Below, one piece after another: positions 8,783-17,716 of a DNA stretch of 64,000 bases (position 1 is its first letter; the number at the start of each line of letters is the position of its first letter). The stretch spans positions 21,638 to 85,637 of the forward strand of contig JAUVVG010000015.1 in the NCBI GenBank assembly GCA_030604735.1, written 5' to 3'. This DNA is from Azoarcus sp. Its GTDB lineage: Bacteria; Pseudomonadota; Gammaproteobacteria; Burkholderiales; Rhodocyclaceae. Both the position numbers and the translations under genes were made by a program. The notes under the pieces were generated by a model. The model was not told the DNA's origin, searched no databases, and was given only the letters and a program-made list of their open reading frames with translations.

Positions 8783-8813
8783 GTCGGGCGTCCCGATCGA
8801 AGAAAGCCGGATT

Positions 8814-11333
8814 CTAACTTGCCGACGCAGGCCGATGCGTGAACAAGGGCAGCGCGACGAACTCCTCGGCCGGCACCGGGCGGCTCACGATGTAGCCCTG
8901 ATAAGCATTGCAGCCGAGCTCGCGCAGAATGCCCAGTTGCTGCTCGGTCTCGACCCCTTCGGCATGGGTCTTCAGGCCCAGGCTTTGCGCCATCGCGATC
9001 GTCGCGGTCACGATGGCCTCGTCGTTGCTGCCCGGCCCCATGCCGCGGATGAAGCTCTGATCGATCTTGAGCTTGTCCAGCGGAAGCCGCTTGAGGTAGG
9101 CCAGCGACGAATAGCCGGTCCCGAAGTCATCCACTGCGAGCGCGACACCCAGGGCGCGCAAGGCATCGAGCTTGGCCACCGCCTCCTCGACATCGCTCAT
9201 CAGGGCCGACTCGGTGATCTCGAGCTCGAGTCTCGTCGGCGGCAGCCCGGTCTCTTCCAGCACCTTCGCGACCACCTCCACCAGGTTGCGCTCGCTGAAC
9301 TGTCGCACCGACAGATTGACCGCGATCCGGCCGAATGGCAAACCCTGATCCAGCCAGGCCTTGGCCCGAGCGCAGGCCTCGCGCAAGACCCAGGCGCCGA
9401 TGGTGACGATCAGACCGGTTTCCTCGGCGATCGGGATGAAGCGGTCCGGCCCAATCATGCCGGCACCCGGCGGCTGCCAGCGCAGCAAGGCCTCGGCTCC
9501 GACTGCCGATTGTGGCTCGAAACCCAGCATGGGTTGGTAATACAACACCAGTTCGCCGCGCTCCAACGCACGCCTCAGCTGCAATTCGAGCTCGAGACGC
9601 TGATTGGCGGCGGCGGTCAGGTCGCTGTGATAGAACTGGAAAGTGTTGCGCCCCTTGTCCTTGGCCCGGTAGAGCGCGGCATCGGCATGCTGCACCAGTT
9701 CGATCCCGGTCATGCCGTCGATAGGATAGAGGCTGATCCCGACACTCGCGCTGAGAATCACGTCCTTGCCGCTGGAAATCCAGATTGGCTGCTCGATCAG
9801 CGCGATGAGGCGTCGGGTGAGCGCGACGAGCTCGTCGGCATGACCACACGCCTCGACCACGACCACGAACTCGTCCCCCCCCAGACGCGCGAGGGTATGC
9901 TCTTCCGGCAGTTCGGCACGCAGACGGCGCGCGATCCGAACCAGCACCTCGTCGCCGGCGGGGTGACCGAGGCTGTCGTTGACGTTCTTGAAACGGTCGA
10001 GGTCGATATACAGCACCGCGATCCGGGCCTGCAGCCGCCCAGCCTGCTCGATGGCACGGTCCAGGCGCAGGTTGAGCAAGTTACGATTGGGCAGATCGGT
10101 CAGTGGATCGAAATGCGACAGATAAGCCAGCCGCTCCTCGGACAGTTTCGACGGGCTGATGTCGGTCCAGGTGCCGACGATCTCGACCGGCTTGCCGGCC
10201 GCGTCCCGGATCAAACGCATTTCGTCGTGCACCCAGCGCATTTTTCCATCGCGGTGCGCGAACCGGTATTCATGGATGCGCAGTCCGGTGACGAACAACT
10301 CTTCCATGTCGGCGGCCGCGGCGCGCCTGTCGTCCGGATGGACATGGGAGATCCACCAGTTCGGCGCCAGCGCCTCGGTCTCGGTATAGCCCAGCAGGCG
10401 CTCGATGTTGCTGCTGACCCAGGTCGGGGCAATCGAGTCGTCGCTCACCGCCAGCGTGTATAACAAGGTCGGGCTGGCCGACAGCAAGCGCTCCAGCCGC
10501 AAGGTGATCTCGCGCAAGCGCATTTCCTCTCGCGCCAGCTGGGCCTGGCGGTGCACCTTCTCGAGGGTAGGCGCGAGCTCGAACAGGTAACCGGCCCGCT
10601 TGGTGAGATAGTCGTCGATGCCGAAACGCAGCGCGGACGCGGCGATCTCCTCGCTGCCGTGACCCGTGATCAGGACCATCGGGATAGCGCAGTTGCGCTC
10701 ATGACGCAGCTCGCGCGCGAGTTCCAGTCCGTCCGCTCCGGGCAGCCGGTAGTCGAGCAGGAGTACGTCGAATCCGCTCCCCTCGTCCTGGGCATCGGCC
10801 AGCCGCCGCATCACGGCATCGGCGGTATTCACCACCTCGACCCGGATATGGGGCGCATGGGTGGCGAGATGACGCACGGCAAGATCGCCGTCGAACACGT
10901 TGTGCTCGGCGTACAGCACCCGCAAGCCCCGATGGCGCATCACCCCGCTGCTGCGGGTCCGCTCGCAGGCTTCTTCCAGCCGGGTCGCGAGCCGTTTCAG
11001 ATAGTCGCCGTGCTTGACCAGATAATCGTCCGCGCCGGACTTGATCGCGGAAATCACCGCGGTCTGGTCGCCCGAGCCGGTCAACATGACGACCGTCACC
11101 GGCAGGGCGGTCTGCCTGACCTCGGCCAGCAGCTCCAGGCCGCTGCCATCCGGCAGATTCAGGTCCAGCAGCAGCACCTCGTATCCGCCGGGGCGTTCAC
11201 GCAACATCGCTCTCGCCTCGCCCAGCGAGCAGGCACGGCTCATCTCGACACGGGGGGTGCTGCGCTCCAACGCGATCCGGGTCAAATCGGCGTCGGCGTC
11301 GGAGTCTTCCACATAGAGCAGGCGAATAGTCAT
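8814..11333 (-). CDS. REC-REC-PAS-GGDEF-EAL c-di-GMP signalling protein
   Basis: An 839-residue cytoplasmic output protein. Receiver 1 (about residues 3-120) has phospho-Asp in LLLDLNLPDG. Receiver 2 (about 137-260) has LLLDYRLPGADG and the KRAG turn. A PAS domain follows (about 290-400, with GTWTDISPSKLSEERL at its end), then GGDEF (intact motif 485-489, LDRFKNVNDSLGH) and EAL (Glu 614 in GAEALLRW, with NLSVRQF, ELEITESAL, DDFGTGYSSL, LKIDQSF and EGVET all present). The five-residue-upstream RxxD inhibition site is absent (PEEH there), so product inhibition of the cyclase is not expected. Both enzymatic activities look possible. It is the third gene of the operon with the binding lipoprotein and the histidine kinase, 91 bp after the kinase, and is the likely phospho-acceptor. 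Confidence 0.93.
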   Translation of the reverse strand: MTIRLLYVEDSDADADLTRIALERSTPRVEMSRACSLGEARAMLRERPGGYEVLLLDLNLPDGSGLELLAEVRQTALPVTVVMLTGSGDQTAVISAIKSGADDYLVKHGDYLKRLATRLEEACERTRSSGVMRHRGLRVLYAEHNVFDGDLAVRHLATHAPHIRVEVVNTADAVMRRLADAQDEGSGFDVLLLDYRLPGADGLELARELRHERNCAIPMVLITGHGSEEIAASALRFGIDDYLTKRAGYLFELAPTLEKVHRQAQLAREEMRLREITLRLERLLSASPTLLYTLAVSDDSIAPTWVSSNIERLLGYTETEALAPNWWISHVHPDDRRAAAADMEELFVTGLRIHEYRFAHRDGKMRWVHDEMRLIRDAAGKPVEIVGTWTDISPSKLSEERLAYLSHFDPLTDLPNRNLLNLRLDRAIEQAGRLQARIAVLYIDLDRFKNVNDSLGHPAGDEVLVRIARRLRAELPEEHTLARLGGDEFVVVVEACGHADELVALTRRLIALIEQPIWISSGKDVILSASVGISLYPIDGMTGIELVQHADAALYRAKDKGRNTFQFYHSDLTAAANQRLELELQLRRALERGELVLYYQPMLGFEPQSAVGAEALLRWQPPGAGMIGPDRFIPIAEETGLIVTIGAWVLREACARAKAWLDQGLPFGRIAVNLSVRQFSERNLVEVVAKVLEETGLPPTRLELEITESALMSDVEEAVAKLDALRALGVALAVDDFGTGYSSLAYLKRLPLDKLKIDQSFIRGMGPGSNDEAIVTATIAMAQSLGLKTHAEGVETEQQLGILRELGCNAYQGYIVSRPVPAEEFVALPLFTHRPASAS

Positions 11334-11424
11334 TATCCGGTCAACACCTCAGGCTGCGCCCAGCCGCGCCTACACGTCACAGGCCGGCATGGCCATGCGT
11401 CCCGGCACAGGCAGCGCTTCCTCA

Positions 11425-13302
11425 TCATTCCGCGATCGGCAACTCGACGAAGAAGCGGGCGCCCTGCCCGGGTTCGCTGGTCGCCCACACCTTGCCGCCC
11501 ATCCGGGCGACCGCCTTCCTCACCAGCGCCAGCCCCACACCGGTCCCGGGGTAGTCCTCGGCACGATGCAACCTCTGAAAGATATCGAAGATGCGGTCAT
11601 GGTACTTCATGTCGAATCCAATGCCGTTGTCCGCCACCCACAACAATACCCGGTCCGCGCTGACTTCGGCGCCGATCTCGATGCGGGGATGGGCGACCGT
11701 ACGTGAGAACTTGATCGCGTTCTCGAGCAGGTTGCGCACGACCAGCGCCAGGCCGGCGCTGTCGACGTTCACTGCCAGCGCCGGCACCTTGACCACCATC
11801 TCGACCGCCACGCCATCCTGCTCTGCATTGCAGGCGGAAACCAGCGCGTCGACCAGCGCCCCCAAGGCTACCGGCCCGGCCTCCATGGTCCGCCGCTCCA
11901 TTCTGGAATAGGCGAGCATGTCCTCGATGAGCTGATGCATCTGGCCCACACCGCGACGGATATTCTCGAGGAACTGCCGTCCATCGTCGTCCAGCCGGTC
12001 ACGGTAGTCCTCGAGCAGGATCTGGCTGTAGCCGTCTATGCCGCGCAGAGGCGCCTTGAGGTCGTGCGACACCGAATAGGAGAAGGATTCGAGCTCCTTG
12101 TTCAGGCTCTCGAGCTCGGCCGTACGTGCCTCGACACGCCGTTCGAGCTCGGCATTGAGCGCCTGGAGTTCGCGCTCGGCCGTCTTTTGCCGGCTGATGT
12201 CGATCAGCACGCCGTGGATCAGTTTGACCTCGCCCTTGTCGTCGCGGGTCAGCCAGGTGCGGTCATCGACCCACAGCCAGGCACCGTCCGCGGTGCGCAA
12301 GCGATACTCCTGCCGGTATTCGTCCGGGCCATGGGTCAGATAATGGGCGACCTCGGACACGATGCGATCCTTGTCCTCCGGGTGAATCAGCTCGGCGAAC
12401 ACGACTTCGCCGCGCATGAAGTCATCGCGTGAATACCCCCATTGCACGATGCTCTTGCTGACGAACTGGACCGGCCATCCGGGCGCGTTCTGCCACTCGA
12501 ACGCGATCACCGGCGAGCGGTTGATCACCGCCGAAAGATTCTCGAGGTCAGATTGCCGCGCCTGGATGTCGTCCGCCATCGCATCGATCGCCTTGCCCAG
12601 CCGGGCGAGCTCGTCCCGCCCTTCGAGACCACATCGCACATCCAGGCGCCCCGCCCCGATCGCGGCCGCGGTGTCGGTGAGCCGTCGCGATCGGCGGAAC
12701 CACAGCAGGTGCAGCGTCAGCCACAACAAGCCCGCCAACAGCAGAATGCCGATGGCCTCACGGAGCAACTCGGCGCGACCGTTTGCCAGGCGCGCGCTCA
12801 TCGCCGAGTCGAGATCGACCCGCATCAACAGGCGCTGGCCGTCGTCGATCGGCGCGACTCCGATCAAGGCGTTGCCGCTGTCGCTGCGCAAGGTTTCGAT
12901 GAAGGTGGATGAGACGAGATTGGCGACATGCAGGTCACTCCTGACCGGTTCAGGCTGATCGCGCAGCACCTCCGGGAACGGGCGCCCCGCGTCGGCCCGG
13001 CTGATACTGGCCACGACCATACCCTGATCGTCGACCAGGAACGCATGGGTGGTGCCTGAGCGCAGGCCCAGCTCGGTCACCAGCCGACGCACCCGCATCT
13101 GATTGCCCAGGCCGCCCTGGACCTCCAGCCGGGTCTGCTCGATGCCGAGGCGCTCGATCAGTCGCTCACGCTCGTAGAGCTCGACCGAGTGTCCGAATTC
13201 CCGCAGCTGCAACGTGAAACTGGTGTAGGCGGCGAGCCCGGCGAACAGCATCAGCAGCAGCGGCGCCAGCACGCGTGCGGGCAACGCGTGAAGCCACTTC
13301 AT
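11425..13302 (-). CDS. membrane sensor histidine kinase with HAMP and PAS
   Basis: A 625-residue inner-membrane kinase. Helix 1 (about residues 7-30) and helix 2 (about 185-205) enclose a periplasmic domain of ~155 residues. HAMP follows (RRSRRLTDTAAAIGAGRLDVRCGLEGRDEL), then PAS (about 258-375, ending LIHGVLIDISRQKTAERE), a coiled coil, and HisKA with His 413 in SHDLKAPLRGIDG. The HATPase domain has the N-box NLLENAIKFSR, G1 DNGIGFD and G2 GTGVGLAL. No receiver is fused, so the double-receiver GGDEF-EAL protein downstream is the natural partner. The ATG overlaps the stop of the upstream binding-lipoprotein gene as ATGA, implying coupled translation. That suggests the periplasmic domain senses the liganded lipoprotein (inference). 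Confidence 0.93.
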   Translation of the reverse strand: MKWLHALPARVLAPLLLMLFAGLAAYTSFTLQLREFGHSVELYERERLIERLGIEQTRLEVQGGLGNQMRVRRLVTELGLRSGTTHAFLVDDQGMVVASISRADAGRPFPEVLRDQPEPVRSDLHVANLVSSTFIETLRSDSGNALIGVAPIDDGQRLLMRVDLDSAMSARLANGRAELLREAIGILLLAGLLWLTLHLLWFRRSRRLTDTAAAIGAGRLDVRCGLEGRDELARLGKAIDAMADDIQARQSDLENLSAVINRSPVIAFEWQNAPGWPVQFVSKSIVQWGYSRDDFMRGEVVFAELIHPEDKDRIVSEVAHYLTHGPDEYRQEYRLRTADGAWLWVDDRTWLTRDDKGEVKLIHGVLIDISRQKTAERELQALNAELERRVEARTAELESLNKELESFSYSVSHDLKAPLRGIDGYSQILLEDYRDRLDDDGRQFLENIRRGVGQMHQLIEDMLAYSRMERRTMEAGPVALGALVDALVSACNAEQDGVAVEMVVKVPALAVNVDSAGLALVVRNLLENAIKFSRTVAHPRIEIGAEVSADRVLLWVADNGIGFDMKYHDRIFDIFQRLHRAEDYPGTGVGLALVRKAVARMGGKVWATSEPGQGARFFVELPIAE

Positions 13303-14312
13303 CGCCCCACCTCGCGCCGCGCAAGCAGGCGACGGGCCGGCTCCGGGGCAAGGAGCTGGCGCCAGTCGGGCAGGCGCCCGATCACCTCTTGCTCCAGCCA
13401 GCGGCTGGCGAGGTCGCCCCCGTTCCGGTCGCGCTCCAGTCCACCGGTCAGCAGTTCGACACTCTCATCCAGCTCGAAGAAACGCAGACCGGAAAACGTG
13501 GCCAGATACTCCTCCTCGCTCATGCCCAGACCGTTGGCCAGCAGACCCGCCGCCGCCTGCGGCGACGCGCGAAATGCGGCCAGTCCTGCCATCCAGCCAT
13601 CGAGCAGCGCCGACACCGCCTCCGGCCGGGCATCGAACACCTCGGCCCGCACGACCAGCGCATCCAGGATCTCGTCCGGCATCCTGCGACTGTCGAAGAT
13701 CACATGGTAGCCGGCGGCAAGCAGCCGGCTCTGCATCGGTTCGAAGGTGATGATCGCGTCCACCTGACCCGACATCAAAGTGTCTTCATGATGGCTCGCT
13801 TCGACCCGGACCACGCTCAGGTCGGAACGCTCCAACCCGGCATCGGCGAGCAGATGCGCCAGCATCAGGGTACCGACCGAGCCTTCCTCGACACCGATAC
13901 GCTTGCCGCGAAGTTGCCCGGGCGCGGCGATGGCCGGCCCGGCCAGCACCGCATCCGCCCCGCTCGAGACCGCGATCAGCGCAATGATCTTGATCGGCAC
14001 CCCTTCCTCGGCCAGGCGCAAGGCGGCGTCGAGGGTCAGCGCAGTCGCGTCCACCACGCCGTTGCGGAGGGCGCGCAACGATTCGGTCGTCGCCCCGACC
14101 TCGACGATGGTGAGCAGCTCGGCGTCGAGCAATCGCCGGTCGCGAGCCAGCACCAGCGGGTCGTAGCCCACCCATGGACTCAGGCTGACCTTGATCGGCG
14201 GCCTGGACTCGCTACCGCATCCGGCCAACAGGACGGAAACGATCAGCGCGAGGGCGAGCCGCGCCAGGCCAGGCGGAAAACGGTCGAGCATTCGCGCAGC
14301 ACCCATCGTCAT
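13299..14312 (-). CDS. NMT1/NrtA-type solute-binding lipoprotein
   Basis: A 337-residue periplasmic binding protein of the NMT1/SsuA-like fold. A signal peptide ends in lipobox VLLAGC, so it is lipid-anchored. The mature part starts PIKVSLSPWVGYDPLVLARDRRLL, then VEVGATTESLRALRNGVVDATALTLDAAL, GKRIGVEEGSVGTLMLAHLLADAGL and VDAIITFEPMQSRLLAAGYHVIFDSRRMPDEI, all standard for nitrate/taurine/thiamine-precursor binding proteins. No ABC permease or ATPase gene is nearby. Instead it overlaps by 4 bp with a histidine kinase, so it probably serves as a ligand receptor for signalling rather than transport. The ATG at 14312 follows a GGGG at 6 bp; upstream ATG-less extension was discarded. Confidence 0.88.
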   Translation of the reverse strand: MTMGAARMLDRFPPGLARLALALIVSVLLAGCGSESRPPIKVSLSPWVGYDPLVLARDRRLLDAELLTIVEVGATTESLRALRNGVVDATALTLDAALRLAEEGVPIKIIALIAVSSGADAVLAGPAIAAPGQLRGKRIGVEEGSVGTLMLAHLLADAGLERSDLSVVRVEASHHEDTLMSGQVDAIITFEPMQSRLLAAGYHVIFDSRRMPDEILDALVVRAEVFDARPEAVSALLDGWMAGLAAFRASPQAAAGLLANGLGMSEEEYLATFSGLRFFELDESVELLTGGLERDRNGGDLASRWLEQEVIGRLPDWRQLLAPEPARRLLARREVGR

Positions 14313-14493
14313 GTTCAGCCCCAAGCCTTGGACATGCAGGCGCCCGATGCCGGCGATCCCGATCGAGCCGGCATCGCCAAGCGGAACCGGGCCGGGCACA
14401 AGCGGTTGCACCCCCAATCCATAAAGCATGCCATTGTCCGCGCAGCCCGCACCGGACACAAGCGACGAAAAGCCGGGGGCAGGTGGCGGGCGA

Positions 14494-15780
14494 TCAGATG
14501 CTGAACATCGTCCCCGGCAGCCACAGCGCGATCGCCGGCACCAGCAGCACGCACAGCAGCCCCAGCAACAGCATCAGCACATAGGGCAACACGCCCCGCA
14601 CGATCTCTATCATCGGTGCGCGGGTGATGGCCTTGATCGTGAACAGGTTCATGCCCACCGGCGGCGTGATCAGGGCAAGCTCCAGATTGACCATCAGCAA
14701 CACCCCGTACCAGATCGGGTTGATGCCCAGGTGCATCATCACCGGCAGGATCACCGGGGTCGTGATCAGGATGATCGAGATGGTCTCGAGGAACATGCCG
14801 AGGATGAAGATCAGCAGCATCACCGCGATCAGGAACTCGAAAGTGCCTATGCCCAGATTGACGACCAGCGCGACGATCTCCTGCGGGATCCGCATCTTGG
14901 TCAGCACATGGCCGAAGATCGCCGCGCCGGCGAGGATCATGAACAGCATCGCCGAAGTCCGGCAGGCATCGATCGCCGAGTGCCACAGGTCGGCGAAACC
15001 GAAATTGCGATAGACCAGCACGACGATCAGCAAGGCCGCCATCGCGCCGATACCGGCCGCTTCGGTGGCGGTGAACACCCCCAGATACATGCCGCCCAGC
15101 ACCAGCACGGGCAGGGTCAGCGACCAGAACGACTTGCGTACCGCGGCCAGGAGCTCACGTCCGGTCGCGCGTTTCTCGACCCGGATGGTCCGGCTGCCGA
15201 AGCGGGCACTCACCATGCACCAGGTGGCGAACACCGCGGCCAGCAACAGGCCCGGTACCAGCCCGGCGACGAACAAGGCGCCTATCGACGACTCGGTGAT
15301 CACGCCATACAACACCATCGGCGCGCTCGGCGGGATCAGGATGCCCAGCGTGCCCCCGGCAGCGACCAGACCATAGGCCATGCGCGGACTGTAGCCGTAG
15401 TGGATCATCTGCGGGATCGCCACCGCGCCGATGGTCAGCGCAGTCGCGACACTGGAACCCGAGATCGCCGCGAACACCGTGCACGCGATGACGGTCGCCA
15501 CCCCGATGCCGCCGGGCAAATGACGGGTGAAGGTGAAGGCCGCGCCGTAGAGGTCGTCCACCAGCCGGCCGCGGATCATGATGTGGGCCATCAGCGCGAA
15601 TAGCGGGATCGCGACCAGCAGGTAATGATTGAGTTTGCCGAACACGATCTCGCCGAGCGCGCCCAGGTCGCCCTGCATCACGAAAGTCAGCCCGCCGCCG
15701 AACAGCGCCAGGCCGGCAAAAATCGGCAGGCCGGTCAGCAACAGCACCAGCGCTCCGAGCAATAGCAGCAGAAAAGTCAT
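14494..15780 (-). CDS. dctM: TRAP transporter large permease subunit DctM
   Basis: A 428-residue membrane protein with about twelve helices, the usual DctM length. Signature stretches: FAGLALFGGGLTFVMQGDLG, VAIPLFALMAHIMIRG, ISGSSVATALTIGAVAIPQM, GGTLGILIPPSAPMVLYGVITESSIGALFVAGLVPGLLLA, LGMFLETISIILITTPVILPVM and LITPPVGMNLFTIKAI. With DctQ it forms the Na+-coupled membrane part of the transporter that takes solute from the DctP binding protein. It overlaps dctQ by 4 bp (ATGA at 15777-15780). Confidence 0.96.
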   Translation of the reverse strand: MTFLLLLLGALVLLLTGLPIFAGLALFGGGLTFVMQGDLGALGEIVFGKLNHYLLVAIPLFALMAHIMIRGRLVDDLYGAAFTFTRHLPGGIGVATVIACTVFAAISGSSVATALTIGAVAIPQMIHYGYSPRMAYGLVAAGGTLGILIPPSAPMVLYGVITESSIGALFVAGLVPGLLLAAVFATWCMVSARFGSRTIRVEKRATGRELLAAVRKSFWSLTLPVLVLGGMYLGVFTATEAAGIGAMAALLIVVLVYRNFGFADLWHSAIDACRTSAMLFMILAGAAIFGHVLTKMRIPQEIVALVVNLGIGTFEFLIAVMLLIFILGMFLETISIILITTPVILPVMMHLGINPIWYGVLLMVNLELALITPPVGMNLFTIKAITRAPMIEIVRGVLPYVLMLLLGLLCVLLVPAIALWLPGTMFSI

Positions 15781-16382
15781 GTCCGCCCGCTCCCGCGCTC
15801 GTGCCCGCGCCGGGCATGGCCGGATTCGCTGGTGCTGACCACCACCGGCTCACCGATCGCGACCCGCAGCAGATTGCTCAGCGCCGCCAGCCCGAGCAAA
15901 GCCCCCCCGGCCGGAATCAGCAACTGCACCAGATAAATCGGCACTTCGAGGTGACCGTGGGACTTGATCCCGAGCATCTTCGAGAACGACACGGTCTCCC
16001 AGCCTTCGACGACGAAGAACACCGCGGTCACAATGACCGCGACCAACGCCCACACCGCCGCGATCCGCTTGCCGGTCTCGCCAAGCAGGTTGGTCAGCAG
16101 ATCGACCCCGATATGCTCGCCACGACGCATCACGTCGGCTGCGCCCAGCATCACGATCGCGACCAGCAGAAAACCGACCAGACTGTCCACCCAGGTCTGC
16201 GGGGCGTTCAACACGTAACGCATTGCAACCGAATAGACGATCATTCCGAGCGAGGCGAGCAAGGCCAGCGCGGACAGCGCGATCGCCAGCCAGCACAGGC
16301 CGGCGACGACGCGGTCGAGCAGCATCACGATGCGATGGGTGAGCGAACGAGGGTTTTGCACCGGGGCGTCGGACGGTGTCAT
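15777..16382 (-). CDS. dctQ: TRAP transporter small permease subunit DctQ
   Basis: Four-helix small subunit of the TRAP transporter: helix 1 VVAGLCWLAIALSALALLASLGMIVYSVAMRYVL, then the family's PQTWVDSLVGFLLVAIVMLGAADVMRRGEHIGVDLL and a final helix YLVQLLIPAGGALLGLAAL. The start is uncertain: ATG at 16382 (201 residues) is used here, but an in-frame TTG at 16403 adds seven residues and neither has a good ribosome-binding site. It lies 200 bp after dctP, a larger gap than usual, and its stop is embedded in the dctM start. Confidence 0.92.
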   Translation of the reverse strand: MTPSDAPVQNPRSLTHRIVMLLDRVVAGLCWLAIALSALALLASLGMIVYSVAMRYVLNAPQTWVDSLVGFLLVAIVMLGAADVMRRGEHIGVDLLTNLLGETGKRIAAVWALVAVIVTAVFFVVEGWETVSFSKMLGIKSHGHLEVPIYLVQLLIPAGGALLGLAALSNLLRVAIGEPVVVSTSESGHARRGHERGSGRT

Positions 16383-16582
16383 GGCGGGAGGGGCTTCAGT
16401 CAAGAACGCAGCGCACGCCCGGCGGGCACGCGCGGGCGGGATCGATGATGGACCCGGCTACGGGTTTCATTGCGGGCCGCGCAGGTCGGAGAGCTTTCGC
16501 CATCCAGCCCCGACTCTGCGCTCGGGCAAGGACAGGGCGGACGGGTCCGGCAGACCCACGCGCCGGGTTCATCGTGCGAAGA

Positions 16583-17563
16583 TCAAAGCTTCTCGATCAG
16601 TTCGATCAGCTTGGCCGCATCTGCGCCGAGCTTGCCGAAGGCCTCCAGGACCGGCGGCTGCATCGCGGCCTTCCAGGCGGCGGTCTCTTCCTCGGACTGG
16701 ACATGGATGGTCATGCCTTTCTCGCGCAACTGGCCGACCGCGGCGGCGGCGGTCTCCTCGGTCACTGCGATCACGTCCTGCTCGGCCTTGGCGGCGGCGC
16801 GGGCGATGGCATCACGCACGTCGGGCGGCAGCCCGTCCCACCAGGCCGGGGTGACGAAGAGATGGAAATACACGGCGAAGAACGGCGTGACCGTGCCGTA
16901 CTGCTGGACTTCGTAGAAGCGGCGGCTGTAACCGGCCGACACATCGGTCAGGCCGGCGTCGATGACGCCGGTCTGTAGCGCCTGATACACCTCGGAACCA
17001 GGCATGGTGGCCGGCGCGGCGCCGACTGCGATCAGGCCCTCATCGACCAGGCGCGACAGGCCACGAATCTTCATGCCGCGGAAATCGTCGGTCGTGATCA
17101 GCGGCTTGCCGTTGGAGGTGAAGATGCTGGATCGAGTGGTGTAGAGCCAGGCGATGTTGCGCACACCGCGCTCGAGCAGCTTGGCTTCGAGCAGTTGGGC
17201 CGCCTCGGAGCCCGGGAAGGCCTTGAGCTTGTCGAGATCGGTCATGAAGTACGGCAGGGTGATCACGTTCATTTCGGGAATCGTGCCGCCCCACTGGAAG
17301 TTGGTGACCACCGCCGCCTCGATCTGACCGCGCGCGACAGCCGCATGATTCTGGCCGGCGGCGAAGGCCTGTTCGGCACCGAAGATCTGCACCTCGACCC
17401 GGTTGTTGGTCTCGCGCGCGACATCCTCGGCGAAGCGGTCCAGTGTCTGCGCGATGTGATGGGTCGGCGGCAACTGGTGGCTCAGCCGCATCGTGAAATC
17501 GGCCGCGATCGCAGTGGTGACGCTTGCCGCGAACAGGACGGCGCCCAGCAGTGTTTTCTTCAT
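16583..17563 (-). CDS. dctP: TRAP transporter solute-binding protein DctP
   Basis: A 326-residue periplasmic receptor with a Sec signal peptide (MKKTLLGAVLFAASVTTAIA). The family core is visible: RLSHQLPPTHHIAQTLDRFAEDV, VEVQIFGAEQAFAAGQNHAAVARGQIEAAVV, DDFRGMKIRGLSR and the substrate-carboxylate region MPGSEVYQALQTGVIDAGL. Binding of a carboxylate is expected from family knowledge, but which one cannot be read. The ATG at 17563 has an AAAGGAGACACC leader, an almost ideal ribosome-binding site, so the 18-residue longer reading was rejected. First gene of dctPQM, 153 bp after the CoA-transferase stop. Confidence 0.95.
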   Translation of the reverse strand: MKKTLLGAVLFAASVTTAIAADFTMRLSHQLPPTHHIAQTLDRFAEDVARETNNRVEVQIFGAEQAFAAGQNHAAVARGQIEAAVVTNFQWGGTIPEMNVITLPYFMTDLDKLKAFPGSEAAQLLEAKLLERGVRNIAWLYTTRSSIFTSNGKPLITTDDFRGMKIRGLSRLVDEGLIAVGAAPATMPGSEVYQALQTGVIDAGLTDVSAGYSRRFYEVQQYGTVTPFFAVYFHLFVTPAWWDGLPPDVRDAIARAAAKAEQDVIAVTEETAAAAVGQLREKGMTIHVQSEEETAAWKAAMQPPVLEAFGKLGADAAKLIELIEKL

Positions 17564-17716
17564 GGTGTCTCCTTTATTTGAATGTCGCCCGGACAGGCTT
17601 CGCCACACGGCCTCCACCGGCCGGGGTCGCCAGGACCAAGGCCTGCAGGCCGTTGAAGGGCGTTAAAGATTACCTCATCCCCGCCCGAAACGGCATGGAT
17701 TCGAACGATTCACGCC

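Noticed and set aside
8835..10463. 542-residue open frame on the + strand opposite the GGDEF-EAL gene
   Set aside because: Antisense to intact GGDEF and EAL motifs; shadow composition.
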